Shown: positions 6,606 to 17,698, counted from the first letter of the stretch. The stretch is DNA of 64,000 nucleotides from Agromyces italicus DSM 16388 (GCF_000421545.1 NZ_ATXF01000005.1:496001-560000); one strand, 5' to 3'. A program made the numbers and translations. The notes: generated from the letters alone by a model not told the origin.

Positions 6606-9600
6606 TCAGCCGCTCGTCGTCGCCAGCGAGGCGAGCACCCCCTTCGCCTGCCTGATGTCCTGCGGCGTCGAGGCGGGGTTCGTGCGCACGGTCTCGACCT
6701 CGAGCATCGCGTCGCCCCAGGTCGTCGCCGCTCCGTGCACCGTGACCGGCGTCGCGAGGCCGACCGAGCCGTTCGCGAAGTTCAGCCACGCCGCGAGCAG
6801 GAACTGGTCGAACTGCTCGGCCGCGTCGTTCTTCGGCGGCGTGTGGAAGACCTCAACGGCGTCGCCGCGATCGAGTGAGGTGTTGAAGACCGTGCTGAAG
6901 AAGACGGCGATCTCGAGGTAGCACTCGAGCTCGGCGGTCGTGAAGTCGTTGCCGTTCTTCACCCGCATCTGGTTCAGCCACCAGCCGTGCTGCTTCGACT
7001 TCTCGCCGTCGCCGACGACCACGATCGAAGCAGCGTCGGCGGCCGAACCGCCGTCGTCGTCGGTCACCTCGGTGACGAGGTCGTAGAGGCAGGCCTCGGC
7101 GTAGACGTGGTCGGCCGAGAGGTCGACGTCGCGCGGCTGTACGGTGGGCGACTTCGGCGGGTCGAGTACCGGCGGGTTCACGAGCGAGGTCTCGTCGCTC
7201 GTGGTGCCGTCGTCCCAATCCCAGACCACGGTGAGGTCGTCGCTGCCGGGGTCGGTCGCGGTGACCGGGATGGTCACGCTGCCGCCGGCATCGAGCACGA
7301 AGGCCTCGACCCCGTCGTAACTCTGCGTGCCCGTGGTGTCGATCGTGATCGACGGGTCGATGTTCGCGACGTCCACGACGACCGTCTCGCACACGGTGAT
7401 GTCGTCGTCGGAGCCGCAGACCTCGACGTCGAACAGCCCGTTGTCGCCGTAGTCGAAGCTCGTCTCGAACTCGAGCGTGGCGTCGGGTCGCACGTTCTCC
7501 TCGGTGCCCGAGAGCGGCTGCGCGCCCGAGCCGTCGTCGAAGTCGATCGTCGCCGAGAGGTCGTCGAGCCAACCGGGGTCGCTGATGACGCCGGTGATCG
7601 TCGCGGTGCGGGTGGCCTCGTCGAGCGGCGCGACCGGCTCGATCGTCACCGTCGGCGCGACGTTGTCGACGTCGACCTCCGCGGTGTCGGTCGCCGTGTT
7701 GCCGTAGAGGTCGGTGACGCGCAGTCCGATCGTGAACGAGCCGTCCTGTCCCACTCGGTCGAACGACGGGCTCACGCCGAACGCATCGTCGTACTGGCCG
7801 TCGCCGTCGAAGTCCCACTCCCATGCCGAGATCGCTCCGGCGCTCGGATCGCTGCCCGCGCTCGAGCCGGCGGCGGTCACCGGGGCATCCGTGCCCTCGA
7901 TGGTCGCGTAGGGACCGCCCGCGTCGGCCGTCGGTGCACAGGCGGCGGGCAGGGTGTCGTCGTCCGCCTGGGCGGCGTGCCCGTCGGTGCCGGCCGCGAC
8001 CGCGCCCTCGCCGAGTCCGCGCTGCGCGAACGCCGACCAGATGGCGCACACGTTGTCGCCGCCGTTGGTCGCGATGTCGGCCGCGAGCAGGCCGTTGCGG
8101 GCGTCGACGAAGGTGGGCTTGGCGGCGCCCGCCGTGTTCTTCATGCCGTCGATGACGAGCTGCTCGGTCACGGGCACCCCGAGGAAGGCGCGCACGGCGT
8201 AGACCATGGTCGCCCAGATCGTGCCGTTGCCGTGCGGCGAGGTGTTCGGCCCGGGCACGTACGGGTTGTAGTCCGAGTAGACGAGCGGCGAGGTGTCGTA
8301 GGCGACGTTGCGCACCCCGGTCGTCGCGTCGCCGGTGACGTACTCGCCGACCACGGCGTCGTTCCACTTCAGGTACGAGACCACGTCGCTCCAGCCCTCG
8401 CCGAGGGCGCCGGTCTGGTCGTCGCCGTAGTCGAAGTCGCCATCGCCGACGAGCCGCGTCGAGATGCCGTGACCGTACTCGTGCGCGATGACGTCGCCGT
8501 CGAGCGAGCCGTCGCGGAACGGCAGCGACCACATGTACATCTGCATGCGCGGGCTGTCACCGTCGTCGGGCGTCCCGAAGAAGGCGTTGTTCATGCAGCG
8601 GATGTCGTTCGGCGGCATCGCGTTGTCCTGGCACCCGAAGTCCCAGCCGTCCTGCGCCTCGGCGAGCACGGGGTCGCCGTCATCGCCGCCGTTGCCGAAG
8701 TTGTCGACCTGGAAGTTGCGCCACTCCTCGGTGAAGCCGAGGTCGTAGCTGTAGTCGTGCATCACGTTCGTGTAGTAGAAGAGCTGCGTGATGATCGCGT
8801 CGAGGTCGGCGTCGAGGCTCGCCTGGCTCGAGTCGGAGTTGACCGCCCAGGCATCGGTGAACGGGTAGTCGAACACCTGGTAGCCGGGGTCGCCCGACGC
8901 CGGGGTGTTCGGCTGGTACTCGTCGTTCGCGTTGCTGTTGTCGAGGTCGCGGTACGCGTTGACGTTGTTGCCGCTCGTGGTCGTGTCGTCGACCCATGTG
9001 CCGTTGATGCCCGAGAACGGGTGCAGTTCGCGCGAGGCGCCGGCCGCCTCGGGGTGCTCCTCGTCGAAGACGTCGCCCTCCGGCCCGACCTCGGCGTAGC
9101 GGCTCGACTCGGCGAGCACCTCGCCGGTGGCGCCGTCGACGACCGACTCGACCCAGACCTCGCCCGACATCTCCACGTCGGTGACCCACGCGAGCCGCAG
9201 GCTGCGACCTTCGTCGTCCATGTACCAGCGCTGCTCGGCCTTCAGCGGCGTCGGGTCGACGAGCCCCTCGACGGCGATCGAGTTGGGCACCTCGACGGCG
9301 TCGCGTTCGGTCGTCTGCGCGGCGTCCGGCAGGTCGCCGGCGACGACGTCGGTGCCGGATGCCACGACCGCGGCCTCGGCGATCGCCTCCGCCGCGGTGA
9401 TATCGGGCGCGGCGGGCGTCGTCGGTGCGACGTCGGCGGTGGTGCCACCGAGATGCACGAGCCGGCCTTCGGCGTCGATGCTCGCGGTGATGACCGCCTG
9501 ATGCACCGGGATCCCGTCGACGGCCTGCCGCAGCTGCACGTAGCTGACACCGTTCGCGTCGGCGATGACGTCGTCGACGGTGAGCGACTCGAGCCCGGCA

Positions 9601-9869
9601 CCGTCGAGCCCGAAGGCATCGCGATGTTCGGCGAGGTAGCCGAGTGCGATGTCCTCGGCTGCGGCGTCCGACGGCTCGGTGAGCGGGCCGGTCGGGTTCA
9701 GCACCGAGCGCACGTCGCCGGCGGCGTCGTACGCCACGAGCGCGGTGCCGAACTCCTCGGTGGGATCGGGCGGCGCCTCGGCGCCGGGTGCCGCGAACGC
9801 GGCGACGGGCTGGGTGCTGACGAGCGCGGCTGCGGCGAGCGCGGCAACCACGGCAGATGAACGGGTCAC
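6606..9869 (-). CDS. Secreted M36 (fungalysin-type) metalloprotease with PKD-like domains
   Basis: 1087 residues from GTG 9869, with CGGAGG 6 nt upstream. Order of parts: signal peptide (about 1-27, ending in AFA); an FTP/PepSY-like propeptide to about residue 230; the catalytic M36 domain with HEYGH at 463-467 as the zinc site and EGWSD at about 491 supplying the third ligand; then at least two PKD-like repeats (for example ADAGGPYATIEG and WEWDFDGDGQYDD) and a C-terminal domain beginning near KSKQHGWWLNQM. Such enzymes are secreted as zymogens and degrade extracellular protein. The C-terminal domain is of unknown role. The transcript is ended by the hairpin at 6546-6584. Confidence 0.92.
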   Translation of the reverse strand: MTRSSAVVAALAAAALVSTQPVAAFAAPGAEAPPDPTEEFGTALVAYDAAGDVRSVLNPTGPLTEPSDAAAEDIALGYLAEHRDAFGLDGAGLESLTVDDVIADANGVSYVQLRQAVDGIPVHQAVITASIDAEGRLVHLGGTTADVAPTTPAAPDITAAEAIAEAAVVASGTDVVAGDLPDAAQTTERDAVEVPNSIAVEGLVDPTPLKAEQRWYMDDEGRSLRLAWVTDVEMSGEVWVESVVDGATGEVLAESSRYAEVGPEGDVFDEEHPEAAGASRELHPFSGINGTWVDDTTTSGNNVNAYRDLDNSNANDEYQPNTPASGDPGYQVFDYPFTDAWAVNSDSSQASLDADLDAIITQLFYYTNVMHDYSYDLGFTEEWRNFQVDNFGNGGDDGDPVLAEAQDGWDFGCQDNAMPPNDIRCMNNAFFGTPDDGDSPRMQMYMWSLPFRDGSLDGDVIAHEYGHGISTRLVGDGDFDYGDDQTGALGEGWSDVVSYLKWNDAVVGEYVTGDATTGVRNVAYDTSPLVYSDYNPYVPGPNTSPHGNGTIWATMVYAVRAFLGVPVTEQLVIDGMKNTAGAAKPTFVDARNGLLAADIATNGGDNVCAIWSAFAQRGLGEGAVAAGTDGHAAQADDDTLPAACAPTADAGGPYATIEGTDAPVTAAGSSAGSDPSAGAISAWEWDFDGDGQYDDAFGVSPSFDRVGQDGSFTIGLRVTDLYGNTATDTAEVDVDNVAPTVTIEPVAPLDEATRTATITGVISDPGWLDDLSATIDFDDGSGAQPLSGTEENVRPDATLEFETSFDYGDNGLFDVEVCGSDDDITVCETVVVDVANIDPSITIDTTGTQSYDGVEAFVLDAGGSVTIPVTATDPGSDDLTVVWDWDDGTTSDETSLVNPPVLDPPKSPTVQPRDVDLSADHVYAEACLYDLVTEVTDDDGGSAADAASIVVVGDGEKSKQHGWWLNQMRVKNGNDFTTAELECYLEIAVFFSTVFNTSLDRGDAVEVFHTPPKNDAAEQFDQFLLAAWLNFANGSVGLATPVTVHGAATTWGDAMLEVETVRTNPASTPQDIRQAKGVLASLATTSG

Positions 9870-10050
9870 GACGACCTCCGGAGGGACGCCGGGGATCCAC
9901 GGGACGATCCCCCCGGTCGCCCCGCGGCACGGCCCTCGGTCGAGCCGGCCGTCACGTTACTCGCGGGGGACATCCGACCGCGTGGATCGGGGGACGCTTG
10001 GCGCCCGACTCCCCCGGACTGGGGGCAACCGATCCCCCCACGACGACGAC

Positions 10051-10082
10051 GGGGCATCCGCCGCACTGCGATCGGATGCCCC
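10051..10082. terminator. 10-bp hairpin, terminator of clpB
   Basis: GGGGCATCCG at 10051-10060 pairs with CGGATGCCCC at 10073-10082 over a 12-nt loop, 11 bp past the clpB stop on the minus strand. It is another GGCATCC/GGATGCC stem. The remainder of the 9870-10092 gap is C- and G-tract rich and holds the metalloprotease ribosome site; I see no gene in it. Confidence 0.65.
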
Positions 10083-10092
10083 GGAGCCCGCC

Positions 10093-12327
<2,235 letters not shown>

Positions 12328-12349
12328 TCACTGCTCCCTTCGTTCAAAA

Positions 12350-12370
12350 CTTGAGTCTACTCAACTCAAC
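12350..12370 (-). promoter_or_regulatory. HAIR operator (HspR binding site) upstream of clpB
   Basis: CTTGAGT-N7-ACTCAAC, one base from the published HspR-associated inverted repeat consensus CTTGAGT-N7-ACTCAAG. Read on the minus strand the spacer contains TAGACT, a good -10 hexamer, so bound HspR would cover the clpB promoter. The same half sites occur at 43863-43883 next to dnaK, and hspR itself is at 39700-40116. Confidence 0.9.
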
Positions 12371-12434
12371 TTTACGAAGGGGGTCGATATTCCGACTTCC
12401 TGCCGGAATCTCCCCCGCGTTCACGCTACCCCGA

Positions 12435-12475
12435 GCGGGTTGAGGAGGGAACGAAGCGACCGTCTCGAAACCCGC
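12435..12475. repeat. Interspersed repeat, copy 1
   Basis: GCGGGTT at 12435-12441 and AACCCGC at 12469-12475 bracket GAGGAGGGAACGAAGCGACC. Near-identical copies lie at 13563-13600 and, more divergent, at 60875-60916. The family looks like the TACTCGACC...GGTCTCGATAC elements I recall as abundant in Microbacteriaceae genomes. This copy lies between clpB and the LLM oxidoreductase gene. Confidence 0.65.
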
Positions 12476-12507
12476 GTACACCGCGGCATCCATGCGTAGG
12501 AATAGAC

Positions 12508-13572
12508 GTGCCCTGCACGGCGTTCCGGTTTCACGTGGAACGCTTCGGAACGCTCTCATTCGGACACTACGGCCCCCTCGGCGGCGGGCGCGAGCTCTCG
12601 GCGGCCGACTCGATGCTCCAGGCGATCGAGCTCGCCCAGGGCATGGACGAGCTCGGCGTCAACGGCGTCTACTTCCGCGTGCACCACTTCGCGCGCCAGC
12701 AGGCCTCGCCGATGCCGCTGCTTTCGGCGATCGCCGCCCGCACCGAGCGCATCGAGATGGGCACCGGCGTCGTCGACATGCGCTACGAGAACCCGCTGCA
12801 CCTCGCCGAGGACGCCGCGGCGGTCGATCTCATCTCTGGCGGACGGCTCGCCCTCGGCGTGAGCCGGGGATCACCCGAGTCGGTCGTGCGCGGCTACGAG
12901 GCCTTCGGCTACACCGGGTCGACCGATCCGCGCGGCGCCGACCTCGCGCGCGAGCACTTCGCGCGGTTCCTCGAGGCGATCGAGGGCAAGGGCATGGCCG
13001 AGCTGGATTCCTCGTCGCCGTTCGGCGGCCGCGGCATGCAGCGCATCGAGCCGTATTCGCCGGGCCTGCGCTCACGCATCTGGTGGGGCGCCGGAAACCG
13101 CGATTCGGCCGAATGGGCCGGGCGCGCGGGCGTCAATCTCATGTCGTCGACGCTGCTCACCGAAGACCGGGGGCTGCCGTTCGACGAGTTGCAGGCCGAG
13201 CAGGTCCGGGCGTTCCGCGACGCCTGGCGCGAGGCGGGGCATCCCGGCGAACCGCGCACCTCGGTGAGCCGCTCGATCTTCCCGATCACGACCGCCGAGG
13301 ACGAGCTCTACTTCGGCGGCCGGCAGGACGGCGACGGGGTCGGCATGATCGACGGCCTGCGTTCGACGTTCGGCAAGACGTACGCGGGCACGCCCGACAA
13401 GCTCGTCGAGCAGCTGCTGCGCGATGCCGCGATCCGCGAGGCCGACACGCTCATGCTGACCATCCCGAGCCAGCTCGGCGTCGAGTTCAACCTGCGGCTC
13501 GTCGCCGCGTTCGCCGAGCACGTCGCGCCGAGCCTCGGCTGGCGGCCGACGACCGCCCCGCCGGTCGAGTAG
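12508..13572 (+). CDS. LLM-class flavin-dependent oxidoreductase
   Basis: 354 residues with the bacterial-luciferase-like TIM barrel: HHFARQQASPMPLLSAIAARTERIEMG (conserved surface histidine pair) near residues 58-84 and a substrate/flavin segment ISGGRLALGVSRGSPE around 108-123. Members are FMN- or F420-dependent monooxygenases or reductases; the substrate is unknown. Read from GTG 12508; TAGGAA at 12497-12502 lies 5 nt upstream, suggesting a leaderless message. The stop codon TAG lies inside an interspersed repeat (13563-13600), so the last residues PPVE are repeat-encoded. Confidence 0.82.
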   Translation: MPCTAFRFHVERFGTLSFGHYGPLGGGRELSAADSMLQAIELAQGMDELGVNGVYFRVHHFARQQASPMPLLSAIAARTERIEMGTGVVDMRYENPLHLAEDAAAVDLISGGRLALGVSRGSPESVVRGYEAFGYTGSTDPRGADLAREHFARFLEAIEGKGMAELDSSSPFGGRGMQRIEPYSPGLRSRIWWGAGNRDSAEWAGRAGVNLMSSTLLTEDRGLPFDELQAEQVRAFRDAWREAGHPGEPRTSVSRSIFPITTAEDELYFGGRQDGDGVGMIDGLRSTFGKTYAGTPDKLVEQLLRDAAIREADTLMLTIPSQLGVEFNLRLVAAFAEHVAPSLGWRPTTAPPVE

Positions 13573-13600
13573 GGAACGAAGCGACCGTATCGAGACCCGC
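13563..13600. repeat. Interspersed repeat, copy 2, supplying a stop codon
   Basis: Begins GGTCGAGTAGGGAACGAAGC and ends ATCGAGACCCGC. It matches copy 1 (12435-12475) with few differences. Its TAG is the stop codon of the LLM gene. Confidence 0.7.
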
Positions 13601-13609
13601 CGGCAGCGC

Positions 13610-14146
13610 TCAGGCCGGCTCCACGTCGACCGCGACCACCGTCGTGCGCACGACCCCCGACGGCATCGGGATCTCGTAGCGCACGGGCATGCCGGGGTGG
13701 TCGAGGGCGAACCAGAACCGCGAGACGTTCGAGTGATCGGGCCCGTGCTCGACCTCGTAGCGCAGGCACTCGACGCGACCGATCGGCAGTTCGAGCGCCT
13801 CGGAGCCGCGCGTCGTGTGCTCGGCCGGGAACGCGGCGTGCTCCTGCAGCTCGAGCCACGTCACGCGCTCGCTCGTCACCGGCCCGTCGACGGCGCCGTC
13901 GCCGTCGAGGCGCCATTGCGACAGTGTGGCGCCATCGTCGTCGAGCTCGGTGAAGCGGTTCACTCGCTCGAAGCGTTCGCCGCCCGGCAGCTCGACGAGA
14001 AGCCTGATCGTCTTGCCCGCGCCCGCCGCAGCGCGGATCTCCTCGGCCGTGAACGGCGTCGGCAGCAGGCCCGGGCCGAGCACGTGCGGATCGAATTCCC
14101 CCGGGGCGTCCCGCGGGAGCCCCGCCTCCGAAGCGTCATCGCTCAT
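13610..14146 (-). CDS. Conserved hypothetical soluble protein
   Basis: 178 residues, acidic, with no signal peptide or membrane span. It has an N-terminal Pro/Gly segment, then alternating beta-rich sequence with RVNRFTELDDDGATLSQWRL and RYEVEHGPDHSNVSRFWFAL. I do not recognise the family. ATG 14146 is preceded on the minus strand by TAAGCT six nt upstream and no ribosome site, suggesting a leaderless message. It is divergent from the DDN-type gene at 14192. Confidence 0.65.
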   Translation of the reverse strand: MSDDASEAGLPRDAPGEFDPHVLGPGLLPTPFTAEEIRAAAGAGKTIRLLVELPGGERFERVNRFTELDDDGATLSQWRLDGDGAVDGPVTSERVTWLELQEHAAFPAEHTTRGSEALELPIGRVECLRYEVEHGPDHSNVSRFWFALDHPGMPVRYEIPMPSGVVRTTVVAVDVEPA

Positions 14147-14191
14147 GGCGCCAGCTTAGGCTGGTGCTGACCGTGCGACGAGAGGAGTCAC

Positions 14192-14632
14192 ATGCCACTG
14201 GAAGGCGAATACGCCCCGAGCACCGCCGCTTGGGCACGCACGCAGGCCGAGGCGTTCGAGGCATCCGACGGCGAGAAGTCGAACACGCTGCGCGGCCGCC
14301 CGATCATCGTGCTCACGACCCGCGGCGCGAAGAGCGGCAAGCTCCGCAAGACCGCGCTCATGCGGGTCGAGCACGACGGCGAGTACGCGGTCGTCGCCTC
14401 GAAGGGCGGCTCGGCCGAGCAGCCGAAGTGGTACTGGAACCTCAAGGCGCACCCCGCGGTCGAGCTCCAGGACGGCGCGGAGAAGCACGATTACGTCGCC
14501 CGCGAGGCGACCGGCGACGAGCGCGAGCTCTGGTGGGCGCGCGCCAACGAGACCTGGCCCGACTACGCGAGCTACCAGACGAAGACCGAACGGCAGATCC
14601 CGGTCTTCGTGCTCACCCGCGTCGTGCTTTGA
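14192..14632 (+). CDS. F420-dependent nitroreductase of the DDN family
   Basis: 146 residues with the DDN/Rv3547-family pattern: [20 protein letters not shown] (F420-binding loop with G-x-x-S-G-x-x-R) and [20 protein letters not shown]. These small split-barrel enzymes use reduced deazaflavin F420 to reduce quinones and nitro compounds at the membrane. ATG 14192 has AGAGGAG 6-7 nt upstream. Together with the PPOX and LLM genes it suggests the cell makes F420, although no biosynthesis gene lies in the window. Confidence 0.88.
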   Translation: MPLEGEYAPSTAAWARTQAEAFEASDGEKSNTLRGRPIIVLTTRGAKSGKLRKTALMRVEHDGEYAVVASKGGSAEQPKWYWNLKAHPAVELQDGAEKHDYVAREATGDERELWWARANETWPDYASYQTKTERQIPVFVLTRVVL

Positions 14633-14639
14633 CCCCGGG

Positions 14640-15767
14640 TCAGAGCCCACGCATCGTGAACACCCGGGCGAGCACGGCCCGCGCGGGTCGCACCGCGAGC
14701 AGGCGCACGGCGGTGTTGCGAAGGGCGAGGCGGATGCCGCGTGCCGGACCGCCCATCGCCATGTTGAAGCCCGCCCGTCGGCAGGCCCGCACAGCTGCTC
14801 GACGACGGGTGCGTTCGTAGCGCGCGAACGCAGCGGTCGCCGCTCGGCCGCCGGGCGCCGCGAGCGCGGTCGGCAGCAGATCGGCGAGCGCCAGCGCGTC
14901 GAGGAACCCGAGACTCATGCCCTGCCCGCCGATGGGGCTGACCTCATGCGCCGCGTCGCCTGCGAGCACGACCCGCCCGACGACGAAGCGCCCGGCGACG
15001 TGCTGGCTCGCGAGGAATGCACTCGGCGCGGGCACCCCCTCGAGCCGCACGCCGATTCGTCCGGCGACGATCGCCGCGAACTCGGCGGCTCCGAGGGGCA
15101 CGCCGGGGTCGCGATCCGCGAGGTGCGTCACCCAGCGCCGACCGCCGGGGAGCGGCAGCGATTCGACGACCCCGCCCGCCTCGAAATGGAGCCGTGCGAA
15201 CTCGTCGCCCGGGCCCGCGAGGTCGACCATCGCATACCGAGCCGAGCCGCGCCGCCGCCGCCACGAGACGCCGAGGCGCGCGCGCAGCCCGCTTCGCACC
15301 CCGTCGGCGACGATCGCGTACCGCGCCGAGACCTCCTCCCCCTCCGAGAGGAACACTCGAACGCCGCGCTCCGTCTGCGTCACGTCGACGACCTCGGCGC
15401 CTCGCCGCAGCGCCGACGGCGCGAGCTCGGCCAGCCGTCGCTCGAGCGCCGCCTCGACGAGATGCTGCGGCACCGAGAGCACGGCTGACGCCTCGGCGAA
15501 TCGCAGTCGCCCGAGCCGGCGCCCCGCGACGCTCACCTCGCCGCCCGCGATGCGGGTGCCTGCCGCTTCGAGCTCCGCGAGCGCCCCGGCCTCGGAGAGA
15601 GCCCGCACCCCCGGCGCGTGCACCCCGATCGCCTTCGGCCGCGTCGACCGCTCGCGTCGACGCTCGAGCACCCCGACGTCGACCCCTCGGCCGGCGAGCA
15701 GCACGGCGGCCAGCAACCCGACCGGCCCGCCGCCGATCACCACGACCTGCACCCCGACGTCAGGCAC
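14640..15767 (-). CDS. FAD-dependent aromatic hydroxylase of the type III PKS operon
   Basis: 375 residues from GTG 15767, whose first codons overlap the upstream methyltransferase stop; an ATG at 15785 is an alternative. PHBH-fold marks: VVVIGGGPVGLLAAVLLAGR (FAD dinucleotide motif), ADGVRSGLR, and AGDAAHEVSPIGGQGMSLGF (the GD motif contacting FAD ribose). It probably hydroxylates the aromatic polyketide made by the synthase at 16494-17645, as SrsC does in the Streptomyces griseus phenolic-lipid pathway. The tail is basic with amphipathic helices, which may help membrane contact. The chemistry is inferred from fold and operon position. Confidence 0.83.
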   Translation of the reverse strand: MPDVGVQVVVIGGGPVGLLAAVLLAGRGVDVGVLERRRERSTRPKAIGVHAPGVRALSEAGALAELEAAGTRIAGGEVSVAGRRLGRLRFAEASAVLSVPQHLVEAALERRLAELAPSALRRGAEVVDVTQTERGVRVFLSEGEEVSARYAIVADGVRSGLRARLGVSWRRRRGSARYAMVDLAGPGDEFARLHFEAGGVVESLPLPGGRRWVTHLADRDPGVPLGAAEFAAIVAGRIGVRLEGVPAPSAFLASQHVAGRFVVGRVVLAGDAAHEVSPIGGQGMSLGFLDALALADLLPTALAAPGGRAATAAFARYERTRRRAAVRACRRAGFNMAMGGPARGIRLALRNTAVRLLAVRPARAVLARVFTMRGL

Positions 15768-16497
15768 GCGGGCGCCCCGCGGCATCCCCCTGCCAGACGA
15801 CCTCGAGCCGCGACGGGAACGCCCGGCGCACGCGCCACCCGGGCGGCAGCACGCCCGCGAGCTCGCCCGCCGTGTGGCTGCGGCGGATCGAGGTGAGGCC
15901 GTCGGCCCTGATGTACGAGCCGCGCAGGAGGTTCGACGCGAACGGCAGCGTGCCGAGCGCGAACCCCACGGAGGCGAGCCGGCTGCGCTCGATGTCGCCG
16001 TGCACCACGGTTCCGCCGAACTCGGCGAGCCGCTCGCTGTCGGCGAGGAGCGCCCCGAACGCCTGCCCGTCGAGATGATGCAGCACGTGGTTCGAGAGCA
16101 CGAGGTCGAAGTGCTCGCCCGCGTCGGCGAGCACGGCGCTCGTCGTCTGCAGCAGGGTGAGCCCCGGCGTCGGCGGCTGCGCCCGCGCCCAGCCGATCGC
16201 TCGCGCATCGGGGTCGATCGCGGTGACCTCGAGCCGCAGGCCCTCGGCGTGCGCCCAGCGCAGGAGCCGGCGCGGCAGCCCGGCGCCGCCCGTGCCGACG
16301 TCGAGCAGCCGCGTGCCCCAGACCGGCGAGAGCCGCGGGCGCACCCAGTCGCGGTACACCGCACGCTCCCCCGCGACCACGGCGTTCACGAGCCCGAACT
16401 GCGCGTACGTCTTCGCGAGCATGGCCGAGTCGGCGTCGGGCGAGTCCATGCGCTCGCGCACCGTGTCGTCGCGACCGCGCCGTCGGATCACCCTCAC
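15760..16497 (-). CDS. Class I SAM-dependent methyltransferase of the type III PKS operon
   Basis: 245 residues from GTG 16497, overlapping the synthase stop by the 4 bp GTGA, so translation is coupled. Motif I is RLLDVGTGGAGLPRRLL near residues 62-78, the acidic motif II is ITAIDPDA-like (VTAIDPDAR), and NHVLHHL marks the post-II region typical of small-molecule methyltransferases. The likely job is methylation of the phenolic product. Unlike SrsB of S. griseus, which is a membrane isoprenylcysteine-type enzyme, this one is soluble, so the operon uses a different solution for the same step, if the analogy holds. Confidence 0.85.
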   Translation of the reverse strand: MRVIRRRGRDDTVRERMDSPDADSAMLAKTYAQFGLVNAVVAGERAVYRDWVRPRLSPVWGTRLLDVGTGGAGLPRRLLRWAHAEGLRLEVTAIDPDARAIGWARAQPPTPGLTLLQTTSAVLADAGEHFDLVLSNHVLHHLDGQAFGALLADSERLAEFGGTVVHGDIERSRLASVGFALGTLPFASNLLRGSYIRADGLTSIRRSHTAGELAGVLPPGWRVRRAFPSRLEVVWQGDAAGRPRA

Positions 16498-17645
16498 CCC
16501 AGCTGCGCGGTCATGAGGGCCGACTCGACGGTGAGCCCCGGGCCGAAGGCCATGGCCGCGACCCGGTCGCCGTCGGCGGCGACCTCCGAGTGCAGGATCT
16601 CGCGGAGCACGAACAGCACCGTCGCGCTCGACATGTTGCCGTAGTCGCGCAGCACCGCGCGCGAGGGCGCGAGCTGCGGCTCACCGAGGGCGAGCCGCGC
16701 TTCGACCTTGTCGAGGATGCTCCGGCCGCCCGGGTGGATCGCCCAGTGCGCCACGGCCTCGCCCGCCGTGCCCCCGGCGAGCGCCTCGGCGAGAGGTGGT
16801 TCGGCGGCGAACAACGGCTCCATCGCCCCGGTGATGTACTCGTCGATGAGCGCGGGCACGGCGTTCGAGAGCACCATCTCGAAGCCGTGGTCGCCGATCT
16901 TCCACGCCATGTCGCCTTCGCCGACGGGCGTCGTGCGGCTCTCGAAGCGGTCGAGGACGAGGGCCCGTTCACCGGCGGCGGGCGCGCGTGCCGTCACGAT
17001 GCCCGCGCCCGCGCCGTCGGCGAAGAGCGAGGAGGCGACGATCGTGTCGGGGTCGTTCGAGGTGCGCAGATGCAGGGTGCAGAGCTCGACGCTCACGACG
17101 AGCACGACCGCGGCGGAATCGGCTTCGCAGAGCTGCTTCGCCAGGCGCAGGGCCGGCATCGCCGCGTAGCAGCCCATGAATCCGAGGTGGTAGCGCTGCA
17201 CCCCCGGGTCGAGGCCGAGGTCGCGGGCGATCATGAAGTCGGGGCCGGGCGCGTAGAAGCCGGTGCAGCTCACGGTGATGACATGCGTGATCTCGGATGC
17301 CTCGAGGTCGGCGCATGCGTCGATGGCGGCCCGTCCGGCCTCGACGTAGAGCGAGGTCGCCTGCTCGGCGTAGAGCTCGTTGCGCGCCTTCGTGCCAGGC
17401 AGCAGCAGCTCACCGCTCGTCTGGTCGAAGAAGACGGGCGGCGGGGCATCGGGCTCTCTGGTCCAGCTCAGTTCGCGGAGCGTGGTGTGACGCGTCTCGA
17501 TGGCCGAGACGTCGAAGCTCGTCTGGATGATGCGCTGACCCAGCCTGCTGAGGCCCGGCTGCGCCGCGAACACGTCGCGCACCTCGTGCTGGACGAGCAC
17601 CGTCGGCGGAACCGCGGTGGCGAGCCCCTGCAGGGTGACGGCCAT
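16494..17645 (-). CDS. Type III polyketide synthase (chalcone/stilbene synthase family)
   Basis: 383 residues, the full family length. The catalytic triad is complete: Cys127 in VSCTGFYAPG, His304 in WAIHPGGRSILD and Asn337 in DYGNMSSAT; the GFGPG signature reads AFGPGLTVE near the end. It condenses an acyl-CoA starter with malonyl-CoA units and cyclises the chain to a resorcinol, pyrone or similar ring. First gene of a three-gene operon. ATG 17645 is 6 nt after TAGACT on the minus strand, so it is probably leaderless. Alkylresorcinol or alkylpyrone lipid is the best guess for the product. Confidence 0.93.
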   Translation of the reverse strand: MAVTLQGLATAVPPTVLVQHEVRDVFAAQPGLSRLGQRIIQTSFDVSAIETRHTTLRELSWTREPDAPPPVFFDQTSGELLLPGTKARNELYAEQATSLYVEAGRAAIDACADLEASEITHVITVSCTGFYAPGPDFMIARDLGLDPGVQRYHLGFMGCYAAMPALRLAKQLCEADSAAVVLVVSVELCTLHLRTSNDPDTIVASSLFADGAGAGIVTARAPAAGERALVLDRFESRTTPVGEGDMAWKIGDHGFEMVLSNAVPALIDEYITGAMEPLFAAEPPLAEALAGGTAGEAVAHWAIHPGGRSILDKVEARLALGEPQLAPSRAVLRDYGNMSSATVLFVLREILHSEVAADGDRVAAMAFGPGLTVESALMTAQLG

Positions 17646-17651
17646 GCGTGC

Positions 17652-17657
17652 AGTCTA
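17652..17657 (-). promoter_or_regulatory. -10 box of the type III PKS operon
   Basis: TAGACT on the minus strand, exactly 6 nt before the synthase ATG, predicts transcription starting at or next to the start codon. The -35 region falls within the terminator hairpin at 17664-17698 and has no consensus hexamer. Confidence 0.55.
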
Positions 17658-17663
17658 GGCAGA

Positions 17664-17698
17664 CGGATGCCGCGGGCGACAGTGGCCCGCGGCATCCG
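17664..17698. terminator. Perfect 13-bp hairpin downstream of the SHOCT gene
   Basis: CGGATGCCGCGGG (17664-17676) pairs with CCCGCGGCATCCG (17686-17698) around a 9-nt loop, 22 bp after the SHOCT gene stop at 17721. It separates the DUF6325-SHOCT unit from the PKS operon on the same strand. It is a GGATGCC/GGCATCC stem. Confidence 0.75.
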
